A stretch of DNA of 22,152 bases from Prevotella sp. UBA3288. GTDB lineage: Bacteria > Bacteroidota > Bacteroidia > Bacteroidales > Bacteroidaceae. Under the pieces are notes generated by a model. The model saw only the letters and a program-made list of their open reading frames with translations, searched no databases and was not told the DNA's origin. The translations under genes and the position numbers were made by a program. The first letter of the stretch is position 1; each line of letters opens with the position of its first letter. The DNA is taken from the NCBI GenBank assembly GCA_002361655.1, contig DETM01000045.1:1-22152 (forward strand), given 5' to 3'. This document shows positions 7,826 to 16,436 of this stretch, one piece after another.

Positions 7826-8914
7826 ATGAAAACAATCACAACCATTCTTGGACTTGCTACTACCGTTCTGATGATGACAGCCTGCCATACGAACGCCTTC
7901 AAAATAGAAGGTGTGGCTGACGGTTACGAAGACGGCGACACCCTTGTAATATATGAGGCGTTGACCAACGACGCCCTCGATACTCTCTTTGTGAAGGACG
8001 GTCACTTCACTTATGAGAGCGACATCGACAGTGTGATACTCTGTGCGCTGACCCCTGCTGACCATTCGGCTTTCGTTGTCTTCATCCGCGAGCCGGGCAC
8101 CATCCGGATGACCCTGTCGAAAACCGAGCCGTCAACCATCGCCGGCACCGAAGCCAACGATGCCTGGCAGGCCATGAACGACAAACAGGCAGAGATACAG
8201 GCCAAAGTGGAAGATTTGGTGGGCAGTATCACCTCCGAAGATGAGGAAAATGCCAATCAGGACTCTATAGTCAGTGAATACAACCGATTGTTGGAAGAGT
8301 CTGCAAAAAGTATGATCAACCTGGTAGAAACCAACATCGACAATGAGTTTGCCTATATCGTCATCACCCAGATGGGCAGAAGTGACATTTTTACTCCGGA
8401 GAAACTGGCAGAATTAATTGGCAAGATGCCTGAGAAATTCAAAAAGCGTCAGGCCATCATGGACTTGGAACGGGACTTGGAAGCCACCAAGAACACAGCC
8501 GTCGGTGGCGCATTGGACGACTTCTTTCTGCCAACCCCCGACACGATGGGCATCAGCGTCCTTAACGAGGTGAAGAAGAACAAAATAACGGTGCTCGACT
8601 TCTGGGCATCGTGGTGCGGTCCGTGTCGCAACGAGATGCCATTCATGAAAGATCTTTTGGAAAAGTATCGGGAGAAAGGTTTTGGCATCATCGGCATTTC
8701 GGTAGACCAAGATGCAGAGGCTTGGAAGACGGCCATCGAAGAACTTGGTCTCACCTGGCTTCAGGTATGGGACAACCAACAGAAGATGAGTAGTGCTTTC
8801 CGCGTGCAAGCCATCCCTTTCACGGTGGTGGTCGACCAACAGGGCAAGATTCTGGCCAAGGAACTGCGAGGTACCGATTTGGAAGCCTTCGTCAACGAAC
8901 AACTGGCAAAATAA
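7826..8914 (+). CDS. TlpA-like thioredoxin lipoprotein with DUF4369-type N-terminal domain
   Basis: The 362-residue protein begins with a lipoprotein signal (MKTITTILGLATTVLMMTAC), giving a lipidated Cys at 20, so it probably acts in the periplasm or on a membrane. Residues about 24-120 resemble the beta-rich DUF4369 domain common in Bacteroidetes thiol proteins. A helical linker rich in charged residues follows (about 110-225), then a TlpA/ResA thioredoxin fold with the redox motif WCGPC at 263-267 and a cis-proline region AIPFTVVVD. It likely reduces or reshuffles thiols, perhaps in cytochrome c maturation; the substrate cannot be read from the sequence. It starts 4 bases after prs and ends just before a strong terminator. 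Confidence 0.88.
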   Translation: MKTITTILGLATTVLMMTACHTNAFKIEGVADGYEDGDTLVIYEALTNDALDTLFVKDGHFTYESDIDSVILCALTPADHSAFVVFIREPGTIRMTLSKTEPSTIAGTEANDAWQAMNDKQAEIQAKVEDLVGSITSEDEENANQDSIVSEYNRLLEESAKSMINLVETNIDNEFAYIVITQMGRSDIFTPEKLAELIGKMPEKFKKRQAIMDLERDLEATKNTAVGGALDDFFLPTPDTMGISVLNEVKKNKITVLDFWASWCGPCRNEMPFMKDLLEKYREKGFGIIGISVDQDAEAWKTAIEELGLTWLQVWDNQQKMSSAFRVQAIPFTVVVDQQGKILAKELRGTDLEAFVNEQLAK

Positions 8915-8942
8915 TTCGACAAGAATATTCATCATTAAGAAA

Positions 8943-8972
8943 GGAGGGCAAGTCATCGATGACTTGCCCTCC
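8943..8972. terminator. Bidirectional terminator between the TlpA-like gene and panD
   Basis: A 30-base perfect inverted repeat (each arm 15 bases, GGAGGGCAAGTCATC and its complement, with no spacer) lies between two convergent genes. It is followed on the + strand by a pyrimidine-rich tract CTCTTCTTTTG and on the - strand by CTTTCTTAAT. Placement and stability fit termination from both sides. Confidence 0.82.
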
Positions 8973-8994
8973 CTCTTCTTTTGCGATTTCGCAA

Positions 8995-9345
8995 CTAAAC
9001 GACCCTGTTATCACGAGGAAAGACCACTGTCGGTTTAAAAGACTTGGCCTCTTCGAAATCCATCAGGGCATAGGAAATGATAATCACCGTATCGCCCACC
9101 TGCACCCTGCGGGCCGCAGCCCCATTCAGACAGATGCATCCGGACCCTCGCTCACCTTTTATAATATAGGTCTCAAAGCGCTCACCATTATTATTGTCGA
9201 GCACCTGTACCTTCTCGCCGGCTATCATGTTGGCAGCATCCATCAGGTCCTCGTCGATGGTAATACTGCCCATATAGTTCAGATTAGCCTCCGTCACCTG
9301 CACACAGTGCAGTTTCGACTTCATCACTTCTATAAACATAGCCAT
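8995..9345 (-). CDS. panD: Aspartate 1-decarboxylase (pyruvoyl enzyme)
   Basis: PanD decarboxylates aspartate to beta-alanine for pantothenate. The 116-residue proenzyme carries the self-cleavage site in [11 protein letters not shown], between Gly 26 and Ser 27, where Ser becomes the pyruvoyl group; the conserved [22 protein letters not shown] and IIISYA segments follow. The ATG at 9345 overlaps the panC stop as TGATG. A second ATG at 9339 would give [11 protein letters not shown], nearer to homologous starts. A strong AGGAGG lies inside the last panC codons, 4 bases before the first ATG and 10 before the second. The C-terminal tail after MDFEEAKSF is longer than in E. coli, as is usual in Bacteroidetes. 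Confidence 0.95.
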   Translation of the reverse strand: MAMFIEVMKSKLHCVQVTEANLNYMGSITIDEDLMDAANMIAGEKVQVLDNNNGERFETYIIKGERGSGCICLNGAAARRVQVGDTVIIISYALMDFEEAKSFKPTVVFPRDNRVV

Positions 9346-10199
9346 CAGACCTCCTTGTACTTAATATGGTCAATCAAGCGGATTGGCGTCTTACCGCAAT
9401 AGACTGTGATGCAGCCCACTACATAAGGCGAGTCATCCCAGTTTGCCACATTCTGCAGCGTGTTACCATCGACAATAGCATAATACTCCACCTCGAGGCC
9501 GTCTACAGCATTGATGTCGGCCACTACCTTGTCATGGGTCTCCTGCAAAGTATGTGTCTTTGCATAGTCGATACTGGTCTTCAGGGCCTTGTAGATGGCA
9601 GGGGCAATGGCTCGCTCATCAGGGGCCAGCAACGTATTACGGCTGGAACGGGCCAGACCGTCGGCATCGCGCACGATGGGACACTCTACGATTTGCACGT
9701 CCAACTGCAGATGGTGCACCATAGCCTTCACCACAGCAATCTGCTGCCAGTCCTTCTCTCCGAAATAAGCACGGTCCGGACGTACAATATAAAACAGACG
9801 GCTGACCACCTGGCATACGCCATTGAAATGGCCGGGCCGATGGGTGCCTTCCATCACCGTTGACACAGGAGGATATTCAAAGTGACGGTTATCGGGCGTA
9901 GGATACATCTCTTCCACCTCTGGTGCAAAGACAAAGTCTGCCTTGCACTCGTCGAGAAGCCTGCAGTCGGCCTCCAGGTCGCGCGGATAGTTCTTTAAGT
10001 CGTTCTTGTCATTGAATTGGGTAGGATTTACGAAGACTGAGACAACGGTGATGCCATTCTCCTTCACACTGCGGCGCACCAGCGAAGCATGACCTTCGTG
10101 CAGTGCACCCATCGTGGGCACCAGTCCAATCGTTTTTCCCGCCTTTCGAGCCTCAAAGAGGGCATTCTGCAAGTCGACAATTTTCTGAAATACTCTCAT
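9345..10199 (-). CDS. panC: Pantothenate synthetase
   Basis: PanC condenses pantoate and beta-alanine with ATP to make pantothenate. Starting at the ATG at 10199 the protein is 284 residues, the normal length. It shows [16 protein letters not shown] (27-42) with the HxGH-type HEGH, the pantoate-binding FVNPTQF (56-62), GEKDWQQ, and the KMSKS-like [10 protein letters not shown]. The reading frame is open for 32 more codons to 10295, but that extension is hydrophobic, lies in the AT-rich divergent promoter region and is not part of the family. panD follows with a one-base overlap, so the two steps are translationally coupled. Confidence 0.95.
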   Translation of the reverse strand: MRVFQKIVDLQNALFEARKAGKTIGLVPTMGALHEGHASLVRRSVKENGITVVSVFVNPTQFNDKNDLKNYPRDLEADCRLLDECKADFVFAPEVEEMYPTPDNRHFEYPPVSTVMEGTHRPGHFNGVCQVVSRLFYIVRPDRAYFGEKDWQQIAVVKAMVHHLQLDVQIVECPIVRDADGLARSSRNTLLAPDERAIAPAIYKALKTSIDYAKTHTLQETHDKVVADINAVDGLEVEYYAIVDGNTLQNVANWDDSPYVVGCITVYCGKTPIRLIDHIKYKEV

Positions 10200-10230
10200 T
10201 CCTATTTCTTCGTGATTTGATTTGAGCGTG

Positions 10231-10238
10231 CAAAATAA
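10231..10238 (-). promoter_or_regulatory. Possible -7 box for panCD
   Basis: On the minus strand this reads TTATTTTG, one mismatch from TAnnTTTG, about 31 bases before the panC ATG. No TTTG lies at the ideal upstream distance, so the call is weak and rests on position. Confidence 0.35.
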
Positions 10239-10293
10239 CAACAAATTTTGCAAATATGGAAAAAAAAGACTAAAAATAACCCTATAAAATGTC

Positions 10294-10341
10294 ACTTTTT
10301 CCTAAAATCACACATTTTCTTAGGATTTCTAAGGAAAAAGT
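10294..10341. promoter_or_regulatory. Inverted repeat in the panC/glgA-like divergent region (possible operator)
   Basis: ACTTTTTCCT (10294-10303) is repeated inverted as AGGAAAAAGT (10332-10341), a 10-base perfect match. A second small inverted pair, CTTAG (10319-10323) and CTAAG (10329-10333), lies inside it. The right arm ends 2 bases before the -7 box of the glgA-like gene, so a bound protein could block that promoter. No regulator is suggested by the sequence itself. Confidence 0.35.
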
Positions 10342-10343
10342 TG

Positions 10344-10351
10344 TACCTTTG
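10344..10351 (+). promoter_or_regulatory. -7 box for the glgA-like/DUF4270 transcript
   Basis: TACCTTTG matches TAnnTTTG exactly and would start transcription near 10357, about 15 bases before the ATG at 10372. The upstream element is a T-rich stretch around 10315-10320 rather than a clean TTTG. Confidence 0.6.
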
Positions 10352-10371
10352 CAGAAGTTAAACGAAAGAAG

Positions 10372-11193
10372 ATGGCAAAAAAGAAAATACTATTTATCAA
10401 TCAGGAGATTGCTCCATATGTACCGGACAACAGCATGTCTATCATGGGTCGCGAACTGCCAAGAGCCATTCAGGAGCAGAACCACGAGATTCGTACATTT
10501 ATGCCTAAATGGGGCAATATCAATGAACGACGTGGACAGTTGCATGAGGTCATCCGTCTGTCGGGCATGAACCTGATCATCGATGATACCGACCATCCAC
10601 TCATCATCAAAGTGGCATCGATACCCACCGCCCGCGTACAAGTCTACTTCATCGACAACGACGACTATTTCGCAAAGCGTCAGATGGAAGTAGACGAGAT
10701 GGGCATCAGTTATCCTGACAATGGTGAGCGCGCCATCTTTTTCGCCAGAGGGGTGCTCGAGACAGTCAAGAAACTACGCTGGACGCCCGACATTATCCAC
10801 TGTCAAGGATGGATGGGGGCTGTGGTGCCGCTCTACATCAAGACAGCCTACCACGACGAGCCATCGTTTGCCAACACGAAGGTTGTCACCTCACTGTTCA
10901 CCAAGACTCTTAAAGACGATCTAGGCACTAACTTCAAGAAGTGTATAGAATTCCGTGATGCCAAGGCAGAACTGCTGAAAGGCTATAAGGACAATTTCGA
11001 CTTCGAAGAACTGGGCAAACTAGCCATCGACTACAGCGATGGAGTGGTACAGGCCGACAAGGAAGTAAACAAATCGCTCGTAAACTATGTCAAGAGCAAA
11101 GGCATCCCCTTCCTGCCTTACAAGGAGGATTTTGCTGAAGCCTACGAGGCTTTCTACGATCAGATATGCCCCACGGACGATGATAAAGCATAG
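10372..11193 (+). CDS. Glycogen/starch synthase-like protein, N-terminal (GT5) domain only
   Basis: The 273-residue protein resembles the N-terminal half of GlgA (ADP-glucose glycogen synthase): KKKILFINQEIAPYVPDN (3-20), ELPRAIQEQNHEIRTFMPKWGNI, FFARGVLETVKKLRWTPDIIHCQGWMGAVVPLY (about 124-156). True GlgA is about 480 residues. The whole C-terminal GT-B domain is missing, and the N-terminal ADP-glucose-binding KTGGL motif reads VPDNSMS here. The ORF ends cleanly without a frameshift, so this is a stable short form, known to me as common in Bacteroidales beside panC. Catalytic glycogen synthesis seems unlikely; a binding or regulatory role is possible. It precedes the DUF4270 gene by 49 bases. 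Confidence 0.8.
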   Translation: MAKKKILFINQEIAPYVPDNSMSIMGRELPRAIQEQNHEIRTFMPKWGNINERRGQLHEVIRLSGMNLIIDDTDHPLIIKVASIPTARVQVYFIDNDDYFAKRQMEVDEMGISYPDNGERAIFFARGVLETVKKLRWTPDIIHCQGWMGAVVPLYIKTAYHDEPSFANTKVVTSLFTKTLKDDLGTNFKKCIEFRDAKAELLKGYKDNFDFEELGKLAIDYSDGVVQADKEVNKSLVNYVKSKGIPFLPYKEDFAEAYEAFYDQICPTDDDKA

Positions 11194-11242
11194 TCCTCAC
11201 TCAAAGAAATGATGATAATTAGAGATAACAGAGATAACAAAG

Positions 11243-12700
11243 ATGAACAAACTTATAACAATGGCTAGTGTCGCCTTAGCGGCAATGGCCATTTATTCTT
11301 GCGATGAGGATACCGCCGCCATCGGACAGTCGCTAACCCATGAGACAGACAAACTAAGTGTCACGTCTGCCAACTTCGAGGTAAGCACCAAGACCATTGT
11401 TGCCGACTCTGTTTACACACTGAGCAACACATGCTACTTCGGCTGCATCAAAGATCCGGAGACCGGCACACAGGTCAAGAGCGAATTTTCTTCACAATTC
11501 CGCATCTCGGAGCATGAATACGTGTTCCCAGAAGAAGACATCGTTTCGAGAGTCAATGATCTGCCTGCTGCTGACTCATGCGAACTGATTATCTTCATAC
11601 AGAAGCCCTTCAGTGCCAAAGACAGCCTGAACGCCATCAAGATGCGTGTCTGCGAACTAGACAAGCCCATGGAAGAAGGACAGCGTTACTACTCGAACTA
11701 TGACCCATTCAAACATGACATGATTCGCAAAGACGGCCTGCAGGTGGATAAGATGTTCTCATACGCCAACCTGACCGACCCCGACACACTCCGGAGCAAA
11801 TCCACATACTTTCACAACATACGCATAACGCTCAACGACATCTATATCGACAAAGCCGGCATATACTATGAAAACTACGGCACCTATATCCTGCAGCAGT
11901 ATTTCAAACACCCGGAATACTTCCAGAATTCGTATGCCTTTTCACACCACGTGTGTCCCGGATTCTTTTTCCAGATAACCGACGGACTGGGATTCCACAC
12001 ACAGGTCTACGGCATCGGACTGCGTATCTACTATACCGCCAAATTCGGCAATGATATTATCAACACATCGATGGCGATGGCAGGAACCAGCGAAGTGGTG
12101 CAGACCACGTTTGTCTCTAATGACAATGAGACCATCCGCCAACTGGCCGACGAGAGCGACCACACCTACATCAAGAGCCCGTCAGGCCTCTTCACAGAGG
12201 TCACGCTGCCTATAACGCAAATCAAGTACAACCATGAGGGAGACTCGCTTTTGGCCTCGAGAATTGTATTCCAGCGCATCAACAACCAAACTACCGACGA
12301 CCGTGTGCTGGGCATCCCTTCCACCCTGCTGATGGTGCCGAAAGACAGCCTTCACAATTTCTTCGAAAAGAGCAAGGTGCCCGACAACAAACTGACCTAC
12401 GTCAGTTCATATACATCGAGCACCAACACCTATACGTTCAGCAATATCTCGAACCTCGTCACCAACCTGTGGAACACCATGAAACGTGAAACGACAAAAG
12501 ATCCGAACTGGACGAATCAACATCCAAACTGGAACAAGGTGCTCCTTGTGCCTGTCAGTTATACGAGCAGCACGTCATCGAGCGAGATCACCAATGTAGA
12601 GCACGACATGCGCCTGACCAGTGCCCGACTGGTGGGCGGTCCGCAGAATGCCAACCAGCCGATACAGATCAACGTGGTCTACGGCAAGTTCAAAGACTAA
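11243..12700 (+). CDS. DUF4270 family lipoprotein
   Basis: This is a 485-residue secreted protein with a lipoprotein signal MNKLITMASVALAAMAIYSC, lipidated at Cys 20. The following text (DEDTAAIGQSL, then ADSVYTLSNTCYFGCIKDPETGTQVKSEF) is typical of DUF4270, a Bacteroidetes family of unknown function. The body is rich in beta-prone, aromatic and Thr/Ser segments and has no catalytic motif that I can see. It shares a transcript with the GlgA-like gene, which suggests but does not prove a link to surface glycans. A perfect 9-base tandem repeat (AGAGATAAC twice, 11221-11238) lies immediately before the A-rich start region. Confidence 0.85.
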   Translation: MNKLITMASVALAAMAIYSCDEDTAAIGQSLTHETDKLSVTSANFEVSTKTIVADSVYTLSNTCYFGCIKDPETGTQVKSEFSSQFRISEHEYVFPEEDIVSRVNDLPAADSCELIIFIQKPFSAKDSLNAIKMRVCELDKPMEEGQRYYSNYDPFKHDMIRKDGLQVDKMFSYANLTDPDTLRSKSTYFHNIRITLNDIYIDKAGIYYENYGTYILQQYFKHPEYFQNSYAFSHHVCPGFFFQITDGLGFHTQVYGIGLRIYYTAKFGNDIINTSMAMAGTSEVVQTTFVSNDNETIRQLADESDHTYIKSPSGLFTEVTLPITQIKYNHEGDSLLASRIVFQRINNQTTDDRVLGIPSTLLMVPKDSLHNFFEKSKVPDNKLTYVSSYTSSTNTYTFSNISNLVTNLWNTMKRETTKDPNWTNQHPNWNKVLLVPVSYTSSTSSSEITNVEHDMRLTSARLVGGPQNANQPIQINVVYGKFKD

Positions 12701-12704
12701 GACC

Positions 12705-12833
12705 ATGGCTGACGGCTATCTCGAGAAACGACAGCAAGACTACGAGGCCCGCAAGGCCGACTACCTGCGGCGCAAGCGTCATCTGCCTCTTCAGAAGCCC
12801 CGTTTGGAACATCCCGACGACGAGGCCTTGTAG
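12705..12833 (+). CDS. Small basic conserved-type protein (42 residues)
   Basis: ATG at 12705 opens a 42-codon frame, only 4 bases after the DUF4270 stop, encoding MADGYLEKRQQDYEARKADY and a tail LRRKRHLPLQKPRLEHPDDEAL. It is highly charged: Arg/Lys-rich to about residue 33, acidic at the end, and probably helical over 4-27. There is no signal or membrane segment. The position right after DUF4270, in frame length and codon use like its neighbours, supports a real gene. I recall small proteins starting similarly (xxxYLExxxxxYExRK) in related genomes. The function is unknown. It converges on the uvrD-like gene with a 20-base gap. Confidence 0.6.
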   Translation: MADGYLEKRQQDYEARKADYLRRKRHLPLQKPRLEHPDDEAL

Positions 12834-12853
12834 TAATCTGTCGACAAGAAGTC

Positions 12854-15253
12854 TTATTTAAGAATTTTGTATTTGGCAAATTTCAGCAGCAACTGCTTCG
12901 TGCCGGTGTTGCGAAATTCCACTGTGGCCTTCTCGTTCTCGCCACTTCCCTCCACCTTCAAGACAGTACCTATGCCAAAGCGCTGGTGCTCGATGACAGC
13001 ACCTTCGTGAAGCGATGACGATGACAAAGATACCGATGTTGATGCCATGGGTGATGATGTCATGGGAGTAAGCAGTTTGAAACGACTGCTGCCCTGCTCC
13101 ATCTGACGATGGAACGAGGGACTGAAAGGATCAACTGCTGTTTCTGGCTGGCGCGGTGCCACCTGACGGGGCTTGGGGTCGGCCCTAAACTGAGTGCCCA
13201 CAGGTCGCGGATTTTGCATCCACTCCGGGCCTTCCGATGGCCGTTGCCAGGGCTTGCGCGGTTCGGCACGCCATTCGTTGGCTCCATTCTCCTCACCCTC
13301 GACGCGCAACAGGCGGTGATCGATGTCACGGATAAAACGCGAAGGCGTGTCATACTCCATCCTGCCATAGCGGAAACGATTTTGTGCACAGGTCAGGATA
13401 CAATGTCGCTCTGCACGGGTGATGGCCACGTAGAGCAAACGGCGCTCTTCCTCCAACTCACGCATCGAGTTGACACACATGGGCGACGGAAAGATGTTCT
13501 CCTCCAGACCGACCACAAAGACCGTAGGAAACTCCAAGCCCTTGGCCGAATGGATGGTCATCAGCGACACCTTCGGCTGGCTCTCATCACCATCGCTGTC
13601 AAGGTCGGTGAGCAGCGCCACCTCCTGCAGAAAATCGCTGAGTCCCACCTGGTCGCCCATGTCCTCCTCACGCCGACTCTCGACAAAGTCCTGCATACCG
13701 CCCATAAATTCCTCCAGGTTCTCCTGACGCGACAGGTCCTCTGGGTTGCGACTGGCATAGATTTCTTTCGACACACCACTCTCCATGATGATATCATACC
13801 CCAACTGATAGGCGTCCTCGCCATCTTTACGGGCATTCCACCCTTCAATAAGTTGTCGGAAGGCCTCTACTTTCTTGGCAGTGCCGCTCGCTATCTCAAG
13901 ATGGAACAGCGAGGGCTGCTGAATAACATTCCATAGCGACACGCCATAGGCCGATGCCGTCGCCACAATCTTGGCCACCGTTGTGTCGCCAATACCACGT
14001 GTGGGATAGTTGATGATACGCTTCAGCGCCTCTTCGTCGTTGGGATTAGTCACCACACGGAAGTAGGCAATTACATCCTTAATCTCTTTACGCTGATAGA
14101 ACGACAGACCACCATAGATACGATACGGGATGCCTTCCTTGCGCATTTGTTCCTCGAAAGAACGGCTCTGGGCGTTGGTGCGATAGAGAATGGCGAAGTC
14201 GCTATACTCACACTTGTCTTTCCGACGGATACGCTGGATATCCTTACACACGATGATGGCCTCCTCGCGATCACTATATGCAGGTTTCAAGATGAGTTTC
14301 TCGCCCTCGTCCTTCTTGCTGAACACATCTTTCGGAATCTGTCGTTCATTCTTACTGATCAGGCTGTTGGCAGCCTGCACGATCAGTTGGGTTGAGCGGT
14401 AGTTCTGTTCCAGTTTAAAAAGTTGGGCATTATCATAGAAATTTCTGAAATTCAGTATGTTATCAATATTAGCGCCACGAAAACTATAGATACTCTGGGC
14501 ATCGTCGCCCACAACGCAAACCCGCTGGCGCTCACGGGTCAACTGGAGCACAATCTGTTGCTGAACATAGTTGGTGTCTTGATACTCATCGACCAGCACA
14601 TAGAGAAACTTCTCGGCATATTTCCGACGGATGTCCTCATGGGTCTTCAGCAGAAGAAAAGTTTGCACGAGCAGGTCGTCGAAGTCCATAGCATTGGCCT
14701 GTCGGCAACGCTCGGCATAGCGCACATAGACCTCTGCCACCTTGGGGCGTTTGCTGTCGAAGAGCGAGCAGTTGACAAACTCACCGGGCATGACGAGATG
14801 GTTCTTTGCCATCGAGATCTGGTCGCTGACCGACGATGGCTTGTACTGTTTGTCGTCCAGTCCCATCTCCTTGACAATACTCTTCACCAACGAACGGGCG
14901 TCAGTCTGGTCATAGATGGTGAAGTCTGAATTATAGCCAATATGTTCAGCCTCCACCCGCAGGATATGGGAAAAGACAGAGTGGAAGGTGCCCATCTGCA
15001 GATAACGTGCCTGTTCAGGTCCTACCAGTCGTCCGATTCGCTCCTTCATCTCGCGAGCCGCCTTGTTCGTAAATGTCAGGGCCAGAATGTTCCAGGGCTT
15101 GAGACCTTTCTCCTGCAGCAGGTAGGCAATCTTATAGGTCAGCACTCGTGTCTTGCCCGAGCCTGCTCCGGCAATGACAAGCGAGGCGCCATCACAATAC
15201 TCGACAGCGGCACGCTGGCTCTCGTTCAGTTGTTCCAAAAGATTCTCAACCAT
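12854..15253 (-). CDS. UvrD/PcrA-type superfamily I DNA helicase
   Basis: The protein is a 799-residue 3'-5' helicase for DNA repair and removal of recombination or transcription obstacles. Superfamily 1A motifs are in order: Q-motif LNESQRAAV (9-17), Walker A AGAGSGKT (28-35), Ia LTFTNKAAREM, II VDEYQDTN (221-228), III GDDAQSIYSFRG (249-260), IV QNYRST (283-288), V TIHSAKGLEF (566-575) and VI LLYVAITRAE (606-615). A proline-rich linker (about 660-745) leads to a C-terminal beta domain (about 752-799, VIEHQRFGIGTVL) like the RNA-polymerase-binding end of PcrA. The start at 15253 overlaps the upstream dehydrogenase stop by 8 bases, implying coupling. pcrA or uvrD would both be reasonable symbols. 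Confidence 0.95.
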   Translation of the reverse strand: MVENLLEQLNESQRAAVEYCDGASLVIAGAGSGKTRVLTYKIAYLLQEKGLKPWNILALTFTNKAAREMKERIGRLVGPEQARYLQMGTFHSVFSHILRVEAEHIGYNSDFTIYDQTDARSLVKSIVKEMGLDDKQYKPSSVSDQISMAKNHLVMPGEFVNCSLFDSKRPKVAEVYVRYAERCRQANAMDFDDLLVQTFLLLKTHEDIRRKYAEKFLYVLVDEYQDTNYVQQQIVLQLTRERQRVCVVGDDAQSIYSFRGANIDNILNFRNFYDNAQLFKLEQNYRSTQLIVQAANSLISKNERQIPKDVFSKKDEGEKLILKPAYSDREEAIIVCKDIQRIRRKDKCEYSDFAILYRTNAQSRSFEEQMRKEGIPYRIYGGLSFYQRKEIKDVIAYFRVVTNPNDEEALKRIINYPTRGIGDTTVAKIVATASAYGVSLWNVIQQPSLFHLEIASGTAKKVEAFRQLIEGWNARKDGEDAYQLGYDIIMESGVSKEIYASRNPEDLSRQENLEEFMGGMQDFVESRREEDMGDQVGLSDFLQEVALLTDLDSDGDESQPKVSLMTIHSAKGLEFPTVFVVGLEENIFPSPMCVNSMRELEEERRLLYVAITRAERHCILTCAQNRFRYGRMEYDTPSRFIRDIDHRLLRVEGEENGANEWRAEPRKPWQRPSEGPEWMQNPRPVGTQFRADPKPRQVAPRQPETAVDPFSPSFHRQMEQGSSRFKLLTPMTSSPMASTSVSLSSSSLHEGAVIEHQRFGIGTVLKVEGSGENEKATVEFRNTGTKQLLLKFAKYKILK

Positions 15254-16433
15254 TTGCCAACCTGTATATATCTGTCATTTCCTGTTCGTGTAGCACCTCC
15301 ATAGCGCCCACTGTAATTGTTCCCTCACGACTACACTTTCTGACCATCAAGGCAATCTCGTCGTCAGTGACAGGACGGCCGATGAGTTCCGGTATGTTAG
15401 TAGGCATTCCTATACGGCGATAGAAATTCTCCATGGCCTCGATACCCAGCAATGCCGTATGCTCCGGATGAGTGAAATCGTTGGTGACGCCCATCACGTT
15501 GACAGCAAACTGCACAAAGCGCGTCAGGTGGTTCTTCATCGTATAGCGTGCCCACGAACCCCAGATGGCAGCCAGTCCAGCGCCATGCGTCACGCCAAAA
15601 AGGGCACTCAACTCATGCTCCAGACGATGGGTGGCAAAGTCTTTCTCCGTGCCACATTCCGTCAGGTCATTATGCGCCAGTGAGCCGGCCCACATAATCT
15701 GTGCCCGGTAGCGATAGTCTTCAGGATGGCGGAGCACCTCGATGACACAGTCCTTGACCGTTCGCAACAAGGCTTCGCTGATAGCATCGGTAAGCGTCAT
15801 CTCCTCATATTTCGAGAAGTAGCGCTCCATGGTGTGCATCATGATATCGGTGGCGCCGGCTGCTGTTTGATAGGGTGGCAACGTATAGGTGCGCTCCGGG
15901 TTCATGATGCAGAACTTGCAACGGCAAAGGTCACTGTTGATTCCACGTTTGACAAGTCCCTCGTCCTTGGTGATCACTGCGCTGCTCGACATCTCGCTAC
16001 CGGCTGCCGGGATGGTGAGCACCACACCGATGGGCAGGCACGACTGCGGTACGGCCTTGCCACACCAGAAGTCCCACACATCACCATCGTAGCCCACGCC
16101 ATAGCCGATGGCCTTAGACGAGTCGATCACGCTGCCACCGCCGACAGCCAGAATAAAGTCGACCTTCTGTTCACGACACAGGGCAATACCCTTTCTGACC
16201 ATCGACAGCAGCGGATTAGGTACAACCCCACCCAGTTCCACATAGCCGATACCGGCTTCGTCAAGCATGGCAAACACCTTGTCGAGCAGTCCAGACTTGC
16301 GTGCAGAACTGCCTCCATAGTGCACCAGCACACGGCTGGCACCACAACTGCGAATCAACTGTGGAAGTTGTGCTTCCGAGTCACGACCGAAGACCACACG
16401 GGTCGGCGCATAGAAATTGAAGTCTTTAATCAT
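15246..16433 (-). CDS. Iron-containing alcohol dehydrogenase (YqhD/BDH type)
   Basis: The 395-residue protein belongs to the group III metal-dependent alcohol dehydrogenases and is closest to the NADPH-using YqhD/butanol dehydrogenase branch, which reduces aldehydes to alcohols. The nucleotide-binding GGGSVIDSSKAI is at 98-109. The metal ligands line up as Asp 196 and His 200 (GATDIMMH), His 269 (ATHRLEHEL) and His 283 (GVTHGAGLA). Length is normal. It starts 3 bases after the glycosyltransferase stop and its own stop overlaps the helicase start by 8 bases. Its location with glycan genes may be operon economy rather than shared function; the substrate is unknown. Confidence 0.92.
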   Translation of the reverse strand: MIKDFNFYAPTRVVFGRDSEAQLPQLIRSCGASRVLVHYGGSSARKSGLLDKVFAMLDEAGIGYVELGGVVPNPLLSMVRKGIALCREQKVDFILAVGGGSVIDSSKAIGYGVGYDGDVWDFWCGKAVPQSCLPIGVVLTIPAAGSEMSSSAVITKDEGLVKRGINSDLCRCKFCIMNPERTYTLPPYQTAAGATDIMMHTMERYFSKYEEMTLTDAISEALLRTVKDCVIEVLRHPEDYRYRAQIMWAGSLAHNDLTECGTEKDFATHRLEHELSALFGVTHGAGLAAIWGSWARYTMKNHLTRFVQFAVNVMGVTNDFTHPEHTALLGIEAMENFYRRIGMPTNIPELIGRPVTDDEIALMVRKCSREGTITVGAMEVLHEQEMTDIYRLANG

Positions 16434-16436
16434 ATT

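Noticed and set aside
10200..10295. 32-codon N-terminal extension of panC
   Set aside because: Family proteins start at MRVFQKI; the extension is hydrophobic and lies in promoter DNA.
11150..11193. Frameshifted C-terminal half of GlgA after the short GlgA-like gene
   Set aside because: The next 49 bases and the following gene carry no GT-B C-terminal sequence in any frame; the gene is naturally short.
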